Counted from the stretch's first letter, positions 30,595 through 42,572 are shown. The stretch: 64,000 nt of DNA from Lucinisca nassula (GCA_963580285.1 OY757011.1:202447644-202511643); one strand, 5' to 3'. Notes: generated by a model from the sequence alone, not told the origin. Program-made: numbers and translations.

Positions 30595-32515
30595 CTTTAT
30601 GTAGGGAAAACCTTTAAGAATCTTCTCGTCTGTAACCAGAAGGCCCAGGTCTTTGATATTTGGTTTGAAGCTTAATCTAGTGGACCTCTACCAAGATAGT
30701 TTAATTATAACCCTGGGACCAAAAATGGGGTTCGCTGGTTTTACATGGACTTATATATAGGGAAAGCCTTTAAAAATCTTGTTGTCTGAAACCAGAAGGC
30801 CCAGGTCTTTGATATTTGGTATGAAGCTTCATCTTGTGGACCTCTACCAAGATTGTTCAATTTATAGCCCATTGGGCCAAAATTGCCCCCACGTCAGGAC
30901 CCACCCGTTTTACATTGACTTATGTAGGGAAAACCTTTAAAAATCTTCTCGTCTGAAACCAGAAGGCCCAGGTCTTTTATATTTGGTATGGACCTCTACC
31001 AAGATTGTGTTAATTATTGCTCTGGGGCCAAAAATGGCCCCGCCCTGGAGCCCACTGGTTTTACATAGACTTATACAGGGAAAACCTTTAAAAATCTTCT
31101 TGTCTGAAACCAGAAGGACCAGGTCTTTGATATTTGGTATCATGGACCTCTACTATGATTGTTCATATTATAGCCCTGATGCCAAAACTCGCCCCGCCCC
31201 GGGGCCCACCCTTTAGACTTATATAGGGAAACCCTTTAAAAATCTTCTCATTTGAAACCACAAGGCCTTGGTCTTTGATGTTTGGCTTGAAGCTTTATCT
31301 AGTAGACCGCTACTAAGATTGTTCAAATTATAGCCCTGTGGCCACGGGCTCACTGGTTTTACTTTGTCTTATATAGGGAATATGTTTAAAAATCTTGTCT
31401 TAAACAAGAAGGCCCAGGTCTTTAATATTTGATATGAAGCTTCATCTGGTGGACTACTATGAATTCTCAAATTATAGACCTAGGGCCAAAGTAGCCCCGC
31501 CTCAGGGCCCACGGTTTTACATAGATTATATATGGAAAAACTTTAAAAATCTTCTACTTTGAAATCACATGGCCCAGGTCTTTGATTTCGAAGCAAATCC
31601 GACTTTAAGGGTGTTGGGCTCAAAGGCAAAGTTTTTGGGGCTATTTTTAGAAAAGCTTTGTCTTCACTGTAGCCCCTAGATTTTTTGATGGGTTTTTAAT
31701 GTAACTTCACACAAATATTGGATTTGATAATATTTCCAGCAAGTTAGACTTTCAGGGTCCCAGGTGCAGTGGCTATTTTTAGAAAACCTTTGTCATCACT
31801 CTACCACCTACATTTGATTTAACTTTACCCAAATGTTGGCTATGATAATATCTCAAGCAAGTTTGACTTTCAGGATCCTTTGCTCAAGGCAAGGTCACTG
31901 TGGCTATATTTAGAAAAAAACTTTGGACATATCGCTCTAGCACCTACATTTATTTATGGATTTTAATGTAGCTTCACACATTGTTGGGTATGATAATACA
32001 TGTATATGAAGCAAGTTCGACTTTAGGGGTCCTGAGCTTAAGTCAATGTCACTGTGGCTGTTTTTAGAAAAACTTTTTTCTGGCTCTTGCTAGCACCTAG
32101 ATTTATCAATGGATTTTGATGTAATTTCACAGAAATGTTATGTATGATTATATTCCCAAGCAAGATCAACATTCAGGGTTCTGGGCTCAAGGCCACTGTA
32201 GCTATTTTTAGAAAAACCTTGTTGTGGCTTAAGGGTCGATTTTGCTCAAATGAGCATGATAGCCACCAGAGCTGAAAATATTCAAAGGCCTTAAATGACC
32301 TAGTTATAAACAGCTGTAGTGATAGAAATTTTCCAGAAATGTTCCTGGGTCACTGCCAATCAAAATTGCTCAAACCCTCCACTCCACCTTACTATATTAC
32401 CTACCCTTTCATTTGTACAGTATGGATGGGGCGAGCGATCCATGGCTATCATGGCCCTCTTGTTGATATCTTGCCCTCATCCAACTTAGGCCCCAAAAGA
32501 TGACAATGTTGTCTT
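30595..32515. repeat. compound tandem-repeat element in duplication copy A
   Basis: Two repeat types in series. The first is about six units of 150-165 bp with AGGCCCAGGTCTTTGATATT (as in 15958-16960). From about 31590 come units of about 140 bp with TTTATGGATTTTAATGTAG and GGCTATTTTTAGAAAA (as in 9926-11452). Ends with GCGAGCGATCCATGGCTATC then ATGGCCCTCTTGTT. Non-coding. Confidence 0.7.
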
Positions 32516-32669
32516 CTGACAAATCATGTTCATATTTCTGCTCCAATGCATAGGTCGTGGGTACTCGTAAGAACACTCTCAATGAGAGGAGTGGCAAACA
32601 CTGTGTTTGGAGAATAAATAAGAAAAAGATCACTAATTTTGTTCAGAAAAATAACCATACTGGAGACAT

Positions 32670-34506
32670 GAAAATAGAAGTAGAGGCAATGATCAGGAAT
32701 CAATACAATTAACTCACAGCTCCCATCAGACACCAAAGGGAAAGAAACACAAACATGAAGCAACAAACCCCAATGGAAACACCAACAGTGGAAAGCCAAA
32801 ATGACAGATACTTTCCCACAAAATGGCCGATAGGCTATCCAAAATAAAATAATAAAAGTGATACAAACACCCAAAGACAAAAATAAACAGGGACAAAAGA
32901 ACCGCCTTGGAACGGTCAGCGGAAAAGAATTCCACTGGGGGGCTTTAATCGATTTTACGTGGCCACAATCCTGGCCCTTACTTTCGTCACGATTAAGACA
33001 AATAATTTGTTCAGTCCGCATGAAAGCCTCCTAACTCATCAGTGCAACATCTCCGTGAACACAAAAATCAAACAACCACAGAGATAAAACAACGGTGAGG
33101 ACTCGACAGCAAGAAACAACAGAAATGCTAGAGCAAAAGAAGATCAACAGTAACAGACTCCGATGGGCCCGACCAGAGACAGACCATCAGGAACCAACCA
33201 ACATAAGCCTTTACGTTGGAACCGTCATAGAATCTGAGGCCTCATCCACCGGAGTGCAATTAAAGAGGGAAGCAAAGTTGTCAACCGTGATTGGGTTGAC
33301 TACCATGCATGCAGTCTCTCGTATAACATTTATGTTGTACCCAATCATTTTATATTGAAGATTGATTTTACAAAATTGGGTACTGAAGTCATTGCGGTTA
33401 TAATTTTTTATAAATTTATATACTAAGTCACCATAAATTGCGGGTTCCGATAGACCTGGTTGCAGAAGAGATTTAAGTCCAATATTGAATTTTGAAAAAA
33501 TTAAATCAGAATGACGTCTATAAAATTTTGAAAAGGCTTTGCGTAGTTTATGGTTCCGATAACCCCTGATAAAGAAGTTTAGCCATTAACAATTTATTAT
33601 GAGTGTTGAAGTCAGTTACATGACATTGTGAAATATAAACGCCATAGGATGGGGCACGTGGAACATCACCATCCAAAAAAGGAAAGTTTACAATTTCAAA
33701 ATCAAAATCATCGTGTTTATCATCAAATTCGCAAGAAACAAACCTATCCACAATAGATAGATGTAAATCCCGGGGCCTCGGCATCAGAAGAATTTGCTTT
33801 ATTTTACTGAAGTTCTGGGGGGTAAATTTGACTTATCAAACCATCGAAATAGCTATTATTAATATTTAATAAAGCATCCAAATATCTAGAAGTGGAGCTA
33901 AAAGCTTCAATGATTTCAGACTGGTTATCAGCAGAAAGGGACATCATGAAGTCCCTCTCATAACAAAATAAAATCAGATCAGCCACAAGTGGTGCGCAGT
34001 TAGTACCCATCGGAATACCCACAACTTGTCTGAATAACTTAGTACCAAATCTTATGTAAATATTGTCAAGCAGAAAGGTGAGAGCTTCACACACCTTCTG
34101 ACATGACCATAAAGTATATAGATTTTATGCTCTTCAGAAGTGAAAAACGCATTTCTTACACTGCATGCAAGATAGAGGGAGTCTTCCCTATGAAATGTCC
34201 ATTCAATTAAATAATTAAGTTTTTCTTTTATAAGATTATGAGGAAGTGTAGTGTAAAGAGTGGAAAAATCATAAGTAGACAGACTTGAAGCACGAAAACG
34301 CCTGGATTTCAATTTATTTAAAACTTGATTAGAATTTTTTATAGACCAAAACAGATTTCTTCCTGATCTTTCGAATACTTTGTCGCAATATTTTATCACA
34401 TGTTTTTTGATGGCAGTAAAACATGAAGTTAATAATTTGGAGAGTTCAGTGGTGGTACAAGAGCTTGAATTTGCAATAAACCGTGCTTTGTATGGTCTTT
34501 TAGGAA
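32670..34506 (-). pseudogene. Penelope-like element with reverse transcriptase, inactivated
   Basis: Minus-strand retroelement of about 1.84 kb inserted in duplication copy A; the matching site in copy B (near 42140) is empty. RT blocks in order: FERSGRNLFWSIKNSNQVLN and TYDFSTLYTTLPHNLIKEKL (34399-34052), QVVGIPMGTNCAPLVADLIL and STSRYLDALLNINN (34094-33804), PRDLHLSIVDRFVSCEFDD to YGVYISQ (33784-33548), GDLVYKF and NVIRETACMVVNPI to a stop at 33211. It is broken by a frameshift near 34080 and a stop with frameshift near 33803. The YxDD-type catalytic motif reads YLDA, so the second Asp is lost. I see no GIY-YIG endonuclease. The region 32670-33200 is 3' sequence shared with truncated copies. 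Assignment to PLEs rests on the FSTLYTTLPH and PMGTNCAP blocks. Confidence 0.8.
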
Positions 34507-34509
34507 GAC

Positions 34510-34840
34510 TGCATTATGTCACACGGATGTATTCCCGTAATGTTGTGAGTACTCCTTAGTAAGTTGCCTCAATAAAAATGAGAAATAATATGTTTTCAGA
34601 AAACCCATGAAAGAAAACCGTATCTCAAATAGGTTGCGTTTTCCTAACAAATGATCTGAATCACATTAACAAGTCTGTGTAATGAACACCCTCCTACACC
34701 CCGCTTCATATAGAGAAAACTTTGTTTGGAGTATAAAAAGGAAAGTACGTTACAAAGTTTCATCAGAAAATAACTTTTGAGATATGAATAAATGCACTCT
34801 CACACTAGTACTGGAGTGTTATTTGGATGTCTACAAAAAG
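34510..34840. repeat. FB-type foldback remnants at end of duplication copy A
   Basis: AGACTGCATTATGTCACACG, GTTAACAAGTCTGTGTAATG-like arms and TTCATATAGAGAAAACTTTG. The matching block in copy B is 42140-42434. Confidence 0.55.
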
Positions 34841-35245
34841 TTACCCTGACAACTACTAGATTTTGGACACAAAAATAAAGAATCCAGTTGTATCAGTGTA
34901 TCGTGCACCCCTGGGTAACAGTCTGAGCTATATTCAAGGGGAGGGGAACATTATAGTGTGTTTTTTAGTGTGGATCCCAATGGCGTCAGCCTTGGAGTTG
35001 GCCTCAGTGAAACCTGTTTGAAGCAATATATCTCATGAACCTATTAATAGATTCCGACCCAACTTGCATAGGTGCATCACAAGGATGGGGAAAATCTGCC
35101 ATTAGAGTTTGATGGCCTTAACTTAATATTCTAGGGCACATGCCCCAATAAACACAATTATGGACCACAAATGGCTTGTCTGACAATATATCATTACAAC
35201 CTACCAAAAAGATTTGATTTAAGACTTTGACCTTATTTTTAAGGG
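34841..35245. other. intergenic sequence without recognised features
   Basis: A run with TGGCGTCAGCCTTGGAGTTG and CTCATGAACCTATTAATAGA. No frame or repeat identified. Confidence 0.4.
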
Positions 35246-35480
35246 CACAACCCTTGATTCCGTCGCGATTAAGGCAAATAATTTGTTCAGTCCGCATGAA
35301 TGTTTACATATCAGTGCAACATCTCCGAGAAAACAAAAATCAAACAACCACAGAGATGAAACAACGGCGAGGACTTGACAGTAACACACCACTGAAATGC
35401 TGGAGCAGAAAAAAAACAAGTTAGACTCCGATAGGCCCAACTGGAGACGGTGCATCAGTTACAGTAAGCCTTTACATAAG
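35246..35480 (-). mobile_element. PLE internal fragment
   Basis: Matches PLE 3' sequence (GATTCCGTCGCGATTAAGGC, TTTGTTCAGTCCGCATGAAT, CAACCACAGAGATGAAACAA, TAAGCCTTTAC) but lacks the AAGTAGAAG end. Confidence 0.7.
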
Positions 35481-35514
35481 GCCACTTGAAACGCAATGTA
35501 AAGCCTGGGCCCAG

Positions 35515-36410
35515 CATACACAGCACCTATTTGAACTGGTCAATAAAGCCTCTAATGACAACCCACAATCTACTTTTTATCATCATCATCAATCATCATC
35601 CGATTTTTGATAAACATGCAATTAAGGGGCAACACCCATATAAGTGGGCACCCTTCCAGATCTCACACCGGATCTCCAGGTATGTCTATTATGAGGGTCC
35701 ATAGTTGAGTACTTCCATTCTCTGGTACTTGGTACAAACGTGTATCTGGGGATGGAAACTTAAATGCAAGCATACATATTTGGCCGTGACCTACATTTTA
35801 TGGTTCACTGACTTTGTAAAATATTGCAACCACCCTAGCATTCACCCTAATGGTTAAGTTCATTTCTCAAGAATTATTAGAGCTTCCTTACTGATACTTG
35901 GTACAAGCTTGCATGTAAGAATGGCAACTTTTATGCAAGTATCTGTTTGACCTTGGCCTTGATGTCATGGTTCAGTAACTTTGAACCCCCAGAGGCATGA
36001 CATAGCCTTCGGCGGAATTCTTGTTTATTAGTTTGTCACCTGCAACATCAGGATTCTCTGTTCTAAACTGCTTAGCAAGGGGGTGTAGTTCTGAAGACTT
36101 CCGGTCAATATTCTTGTGGATCTCTTTGTGGACTTCTTGGTGAGCATGGTGTGTGGCACGTCTGGCAATATGTTTGGCTGCTTTATATGATGCCCTAGTG
36201 CTTTTGCCAGTCTTACATGCCTTAAAAGCTTGCCACTTGGCTGCAATGATCTTATCAATGTGTTTTAGGACACAAACATTGGGACAGAGTTGTACCACAC
36301 ACCTCAGTTGTTTTGATCAGGCCTGTCTTGATGTTGTTCCAGTTGTTTGGAGTACAAATGAGAAACTTTCACAGTTTCATCTGAAGAAAGTCAGTTTTGG
36401 GCAACTTTCG
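35515..36410 (-). pseudogene. LINE-like ORF fragment in a duplicated repeat, copy 2
   Basis: Close copy of 20222-21110, starting at the shared ACCTATTTGAACTGGTCAAT. Here the frame 36298-35972 is open for 108 codons: LKHIDKIIAAKWQAFKACKT, AHQEVHKEIHKNIDRKSSEL, LAKQFRTENPDVAGDKLINK. Function unknown; resemblance of the last block to a non-LTR retrotransposon linker region is suggestive only. Confidence 0.5.
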
Positions 36411-36536
36411 GGACTTCCTATTCGCTTTTCTATAGGCTCGGTCTCAATGAAAAAGGGGTCTATTTGGAAACGTCTCCAAAATGGCCTACATTGTGATGAT
36501 GGGCATTAAATTGCAACACAGACAAACAAACTGATA
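36411..36536. repeat. TTAA-III fragment joined to SINE 3' fragment
   Basis: GGGCAACTTTCGGGACTTCC and AAAAAGGGGTCTATTTGG resemble TTAA-III; ACGTCTCCAAAATGGCCTAC and ACAGACAAACAAAC resemble the SINE tail. Confidence 0.5.
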
Positions 36537-37204
36537 CGTTTTATAGCCCCGCTTTGAAAAAGTGGGGGCTATATTGGATTTGCCATGTCCTGTGATTCCG
36601 AAATTCGTATTTCCCTAATTCCGTTATTCATGATAATTCAAAAACAGGTATTTTCATGAAACTTAACACTATGAGACGATGTGCAGAGCGCATGAACCAT
36701 AACTCTGGATTGCCTACTTTTGGAGTTATTGCCCTTTGAACATTGAAAAATGGCAATTATAACCTTGTCGGCTCCATAACTCAAAAACTGTTTGAGGTAT
36801 TTTCATGAAACTTCACACAAATGTAAAGCACTACGAGACAATGTGTAGAGCGCATAAACCATAACTGTGGATTGCCTATAGTTGGAGTTATGTCCGGTAA
36901 AAGTCCCTCAAAATTGGAAGCAACGTCTCCAAAATGACCTTTACAGTGTTGATGGGGACATAGAACCTCAAATAAAACAAAAATTGTAACTCAAAAACCG
37001 TTTGAGGTATTTTCATGAAACTTCGCTCTATAAGATTATGTGCAGAGCACATGAACCATAACTCTGGATTACCTACTTTTGGAGTTATTGCCCTTTGAAC
37101 ATTGTAAAATGGCACTTGGAATAAACTCAGTACAGTAATTGTGCTTGAAAACATTTTTTTCTTGTATTTTTTCTTTTCTGATAGCGCTATAGCAGGGCTA
37201 TAGT
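36537..37204. repeat. TAGCCCCGCTTTG-hairpin dispersed repeat, about 280-320 bp units
   Basis: Head hairpin TAGCCCCGCTTTGAAAAAGT then GGGGGCTATATTGG. Units with CAAAAACCGTTTGAGGTATT, CATGAAACTTCACACAAATG, GAACCATAACTCTGGATT and CTACTTTTGGAGTTATTGCC. Tail GATCCTCTGACAGTTCTAG. Confidence 0.65.
36896..36976 (+). mobile_element. AAAC-SINE 3' end, strongly 5'-truncated
   Basis: About 80 bp from GGTAAAAGTCCCTCAAAATT to CTCAAATAAAACAAAAA inside the 36537 repeat, interrupting its GAGTTATG...TAACTCAAAAACC order. Confidence 0.75.
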
Positions 37205-37991
37205 CAGATCCTCTGACAGTTCTAGTTTATTTTATTTTTGTAGAATTTTTTATATATAATACTAGATAAAAAGCTATTTTAGAAAGGTTGTAATTCATTG
37301 GGACACTGTTGTTTATAACATGGTTTTGGATGGAATATGGTTTGAAGAAAAACTATAGATTTTCTTGGAAAATAACCATAACCAAAATGGTCTTTTTTTC
37401 TAGAATATATACATTATTGTCTGCATATAACATGGTTGCTTAACACTGACACAGCTTTGGTGCTCCACCAATAGTGTTATAGAGAAGCTGGGTGTTTATC
37501 AACCAAACATCTCTTAGTAAACCCCCTTTTAAACAGAAAAAATGGGATTAACAGGGTATACATTAGTTTCCTTATTTTTGCTCGAAAGCACAGATTCTGG
37601 CTACTCTTAGGACCACATTATTGAATTGGTAGGTGGTTCCACAATCCACGTTTGAGCAGCATATCACACAAACATGCTTATATAATTTTGACTCCCTTAA
37701 ACCCCACTTTTATATATAAAGCTAGGGTTTACAGGGACCAATGCTGTTCTAACAAGTACCCACAATTTATGTTTTGAGCACATATATGAAAAATATTGAA
37801 AACCAAGGTCATTTGTTAACATGATGAAAATGATTTCTTACAATGATTATTAGTGTGTTTTTGTATGTGAGTATGCTATAATGATCCTAAGTATTGGGAT
37901 AGATAGGCAAAAGCAAACATTACAGACCCAGATCAGACTGCTGAGTCTGATCAGGGTCTACACTGTTTGCCATTCTGTCAACAACTTTTAG

Positions 37992-38299
37992 TGGCCCCCG
38001 CCCATAGGGGCTTGAAGAAATATATGGGCTGCATGTTGCTTCTATGCAGAGCTGAATCCGGTCCGCACACTAGTAAGTACTGGTAAACCGCTTAGAGGAT
38101 CTAAGCCTGACCAGGAACCGCGGTGCGAGGCAGACCGTCCATGCTAATAAACCCTATTGGTTTCATTGGGCGACAGGGCTTGAGATGTCATTTCATCTCA
38201 GTGTCGGGTAAAAGTCCCACAAAATTGGAAGCAACCTCTCCAAAATGACCTTTACAGTGTTGACAGGGACGTTAAACCTCAAATCAAACAAACAAATCT
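37992..38299 (+). mobile_element. AAAC-tailed SINE in duplication copy B
   Basis: 308 bp complete-looking copy (GGCCCCCGCCCATAGGGGC ... CTCAAATCAAACAAACAAAT), flanked by ACAACTTTTAG (37981-37991) and ACAACATTTAG (38300-38310). Copy A at 30130 has the uninterrupted site. Confidence 0.9.
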
Positions 38300-40188
38300 A
38301 CAACATTTAGACCATTTGCTGACCGTGAAACAAATTTTTCAAAATCTTAGGATAATTACAGCAAGTCCTTAATGTAGCCTAATCTTTAGGATTTTTATGG
38401 AATTGTATCTGAGAGTTCTTATGTGTTTTGTCCTTCTTTTGTGCTATTTTTATGCTGATTAATTCTTCAAAGTTTATTTTAATAAAAGTATGTATTTAGT
38501 AATATATTTTTGCTATTAAAAAGAAAGAATTTGATAATGTATAATGTATTTATTTTAAACACCTACTAGTAACCTAACATGTAGCATTGATTGTGAATGA
38601 TAGCAAGAGACATGCCACAGCCCTTCATCATGAAATACATGGCCTTACTGTATATAAAGTTAAGTTGGGTTTGCAGGAGTAAACATTAGTGTTCTTATAC
38701 ATAGCAAAAGTATAAATCATCATGTTAATGAGTTCCTATAATGAACACACCTCAAAACTCTACTTTATGTAGGGAAAACCTTTAAAAATCTTCTCGTCTG
38801 AAACCAGAAGGCCAGGGTCTTTGATATTTGGAATGTAGCTTCATCTGGTGGACCTCTACCAAGATTGTTCAAATTATAGCCCATTGGGCCAAAATTGCCC
38901 CCATGCCAGGGCCCACCAATTTTACATAGACTTATGTAGAGAAAACATTTAAAAATCTTCTCGTCTGAAACTAGAAGGCCCAGGTCTTTTATATTTGGTA
39001 TGAAGCATCATCTAGTGGACCTCTACCAAGATAACGCAGATTATAGCACTGGAGCCAAAAATGGCCCCGCCTCAGGGCCCACCGGTTTTACATGGACTTC
39101 ATATTTGGAAAGCCTTTAAAATCGTGCTTCTCTGAAACCACAAGGCCCAGGACTTTGATATTAGACATGAAGCTTCATGTTTGGGCCCCCTACCAAGATT
39201 ATTCAAGTTGTAGCTCTGGGGTAAAATAAATTGATCCACCCCGGAGCCCACCGGTTTTACATAGACTTATACAGGGAAAACCTTTAAAAATCTTCTTGTC
39301 TGAAACCGGAAGGTCCAGGTCTTTGATATTTGGTATCGTGGACCTCTATTTGATTGTTTATATTATAGCCCTTGTGCCAAAACTCGCCCCGCCCAGTGGG
39401 CGGGGCCCACCCGTTTTACATAGACTTATATAGGGAAACCCTTTAAAAATCTTCTCGAAACCACAAGGCCTTGGTCTTTGATGTTTGGTTTGAAGCTTCA
39501 TCTGGTAGACCTCTACTAAGATTGATCAAATTATAGCCCTGTGGTCAAAAATTGCCACCCCCGCGGGCTCACTGGTTTTACTTTTTTCTTATATAGGGAA
39601 TATGTTTAAAAATTTTCTTGTCTTGAACAAGAAGGCCAAGGTATTTCATATTTGATATGAAGCTTCATTTGGTTGACTACTATGAATGTTCAAATTATAG
39701 CCCTTGGGCCAAAGTAACCCCGCCTCAGGGCCCACGGTTTTTACATAGATTATATATGGAAAACCTTTAAAAATGTTCTTCCCTGAAACCACATGGCCCA
39801 GGTCTGATTTTCAAGCAAATCAGACTTTTAGGGTGTTGGGCTCAAAGTTAAGGTTCTTAGGGCTATTTTTAGAAAAGCTTTGTCTTCACTGTAGCCCCTA
39901 GATTTATTGATGGATTTTAATGTAACTTCACACAAAAATTGGATATGTTAATATTTCCAGCAAGTTGGACTTGCAGGGTCCATTTTTAGAAAACCATTGT
40001 CATCACTCTAGTAGCACCTACATTTATCAAAGGATTTGATGTAACTTTACACAAAGTTGGGTATGATAATGTCTCAATCAAGTTTGACTTGCAGGATCCT
40101 GGGCTCAAGGCAAGGTCTCTGTAGCTATTTTTAGAAAAAAAAACCTTGACATATCACTCTAGCACCTACATTTATTGATGGATTTTAA

Positions 40189-41009
40189 AGGTGCATTATT
40201 GAGCTATCTGGAAAAAATGCTTCCAAAAATAAAATACATATAGCCTGTATTTTTCTTTAAAACAATACAAATGAATGCATTTTATGCAAAAATGCGAACC
40301 ATTATGATGACATGTAAACGAGTTTGAGAGGGATTCCCTAACTAGGTTTCGAACACTAGTTAGATCTATTTTTAGTTCGTGACAAAAATAGAATCCCCAT
40401 ATATGACATTATGCGACATTCATTTTTGGCCTTGTTTGCTTAGGCCATGCCTGAATTGGAAAAAAATATGACGCTGAATACCAAGCCATAAGTAACGACA
40501 CTCAGAGACGATACTGTCGCCATGCATGTGTAAAGTGACAAATTTATTTTTAGAACAGAAATTCCGAACACATGTTCAGAGCGAACATCACGTGAACAAG
40601 TCCGTGAAATGAACACCCCCTTACACCCCACTTTGCATAGAGAAAACTGGGGTTTAAGGGGGTAAACGTTATTTTTCTTATTTTTACTCCAAGACATAGG
40701 TTGTGGGTACTCGTTAGAACCGCCTCAATGAGACGGTTCTAACGAGCACCCATAACCTATGTTTGCAGTATCAATAAGAAAAATATCATTGAATTTCATC
40801 CGAAAAGTAGGCATTTTGGAGATGTGAAAAATGCACTATGTCGCACGGGTGTGTTATCGTAATGAAGGGTAAACACGAATGAAAACGACCATTGTCACAA
40901 AGTTCTGAAGCTGTATTTGGCTCCAAAAGTGTACACATGACAAAGTAGTATGCATTGAAGATAAAAACCAGAAAAAAAAATTGAGACCCGGTAGCTCAAT
41001 AATGCACCT
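40189..41009. mobile_element. TTAA-IV (Kolobok-like?) element, complete
   Basis: 821 bp with TTAA on both sides (40185-40188, 41010-41013) and 18-bp inverted termini AGGTGCATTATTGAGCTA / TAGCTCAATAATGCACCT. Duplication copy A (near 31965) has the empty site GGATTTTAATGTAGCTTCAC. TTAA target and AGG start recall Kolobok elements; piggyBac is the alternative. No transposase frame is seen. Confidence 0.85.
40587..40864. mobile_element. FB-B foldback MITE, complete, nested in TTAA-IV
   Basis: CATCACGTGAACAAGTCCGT start, AACCCC-like arm, a near-perfect H2 hairpin (40695-40760), end GCACGGGTGTGTTATCGTAA. It is the best-preserved FB-B copy. Confidence 0.82.
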
Positions 41010-41587
41010 TTAATGTAGCTTCACACAATGTTGGGTATGATAATAGATGTATATGAAGCAAGTTCGACTTAAGTCAAGGTCACTGTGGCTGTTTTTAGAA
41101 TAAACTTTTTCATGGCTTTAGCTAGCACCTAGATTTATCAATGAATTTTGATGTAATTTCACACGGATGTTACATATGATAATATTCCCAAGCAAGATCA
41201 ACATTCAGGTTCTTGGCTCAAGGTCACTGTATCCATTTTTAGAAAAACCTTGTTATGGCTTATGGATCGATTTTGCTCAAATCAGCATGCTAGCCACCAG
41301 TGCTGAAAATATCCAAAGGCCTTAAATGACCTAGTTATAAACTGCTAGATTGATAGAATTTCCCAGAAATGTTCTTGGGTCACTGTCAGTCAAAATTGCT
41401 CAAACCCTCCACTCCACCTTAATATATTACCAACCATTTCATTTGTACAGTATGGATAGGGTGAGCAATCGAGGACCACCATGGCCCTCCTGTCATCCAA
41501 CTTAGGCCCCTAAAAGTTAGTTATGTTGTCTTCTGACAAATCATGTTCATATTTCTGCTCCAAGGCATAGGTTGTGGGTACTCGTAA

Positions 41588-42050
41588 GAAAAGTAGAAGT
41601 AAAACAAAGATCAGGAATTGATACAATTAACTTACTCCATCCATAAAAGACACCAAAGGGAAAGAAATACAAACATTAAGCGACCAGACCATAATGGAAA
41701 CCTAAACAAAGGAAGGCCATATGGACAGTTACTTTCCCACAAAATGGCCATATGGCCATCCAAAATTAAAAGACACAAGTGATACACACAGTAAGTAACA
41801 AACAACAACATAAATAAATAGCCACGGAAGAGCCGCCTTGGAACGGTCAGTGGAAGATTTCCACTGGGGGGCTTAAATCGATTTTACGTGGCCACAATCC
41901 TCGCCCTTACTTCCGTCGCGATTTAGACAAATAATAATTTGTTCAGTCCGCATGAAGGCCTCCTAACTCATCAGTGCAACATCTCCGTGAACACAGAAAT
42001 CAAAGAACCACAGAGGTGAGACAACGGTGAGGACTCGACAGCAAGAAACC
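41588..42050 (-). mobile_element. PLE 3'-end fragment in duplication copy B
   Basis: Starts at AAGTAGAAGTAAAACAAAG and extends to GGACTCGACAGCAAG. It separates GTACTCGTAAGAA from ACCACTCTCAATGAGGGG, which are contiguous in copy A near 32570. Closely similar to 6732-7107. Confidence 0.82.
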
Positions 42051-42572
42051 ACTCTCAATGAGGGGAGTGGCAAACCTGTGTTTGGAGTATAAATAAAAGA
42101 TCACTAATTTTGTTCAGAAAAATAACCATATTAGAGACATGATAAGACTGCACTATGTCAGACAGATGTATTCCCATATTGTTGAGAGTTACTCCATAAA
42201 TTATGTTTTCTTCAGAAAACCTATGGAAGAAGATCTTATCTCAAAAAGGTTGCAATTTCCTAACAAATGATCTGAACCACGTTAACAAGTCTGTGTAATG
42301 AACACCCATCTACACCCCACTTCATATAGAGAAAACTTTATTTAGCAGGGGTATACATTATTTCTCTAATTGCTGCTCCAAGACAGATTGTAACCTGCAC
42401 CTCAACATATGTTTGGAGTATAAAAAGGAAAGCCATCCCACCCCTGCAACATGAACAAACACAATGAGTAAACATCAAACATAGCCAGTAAAAGTGCAAC
42501 TGGCGGATAGCTTTGCCTTCAGAGCTATTTTTACATAACAATTAAATACCAAAGTACCTTATTTTTAAAAGA

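Larger units (their letters stand above)
29333..34770 (+). repeat. local duplication, copy A
   Basis: Collinear with 37205-42434 in the same orientation over many diverged blocks: TACTAGATAAAAAGCTATTT, GCTGGGTGTTTATCAACCAA, AAAGCTAGGGTTTACAGGGA, the tandem-repeat blocks, and GATCACTAATTTTGTTCAG near the right end. Copy A alone carries the RT-bearing PLE (32670-34506). Copy A lacks the SINE, the TTAA-IV element and the PLE fragment found in copy B. Confidence 0.8.
38755..41540. repeat. compound tandem-repeat element in duplication copy B
   Basis: Same two unit types as 30595-32515: AGGCCCAGGTCTTTTATATT units to about 39810, then ATTTTTAGAAAAGCTTTGTC and TTATTGATGGATTTTAATGT units. Interrupted at 40189-41009. 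Confidence 0.7.
37205..42434 (+). repeat. local duplication, copy B
   Basis: Collinear partner of 29333-34770. Later events unique to copy B: SINE 37992-38299, TTAA-IV element 40189-41009 with a nested FB-B, and PLE fragment 41588-42050. Between these the blocks follow copy A in order. Confidence 0.8.

Noticed and set aside
32530..33021. 163-codon hydrophobic frame as a host gene
   Set aside because: It lies entirely in PLE 3' sequence that is repeated at several loci. Kept only as a question about the PLE.
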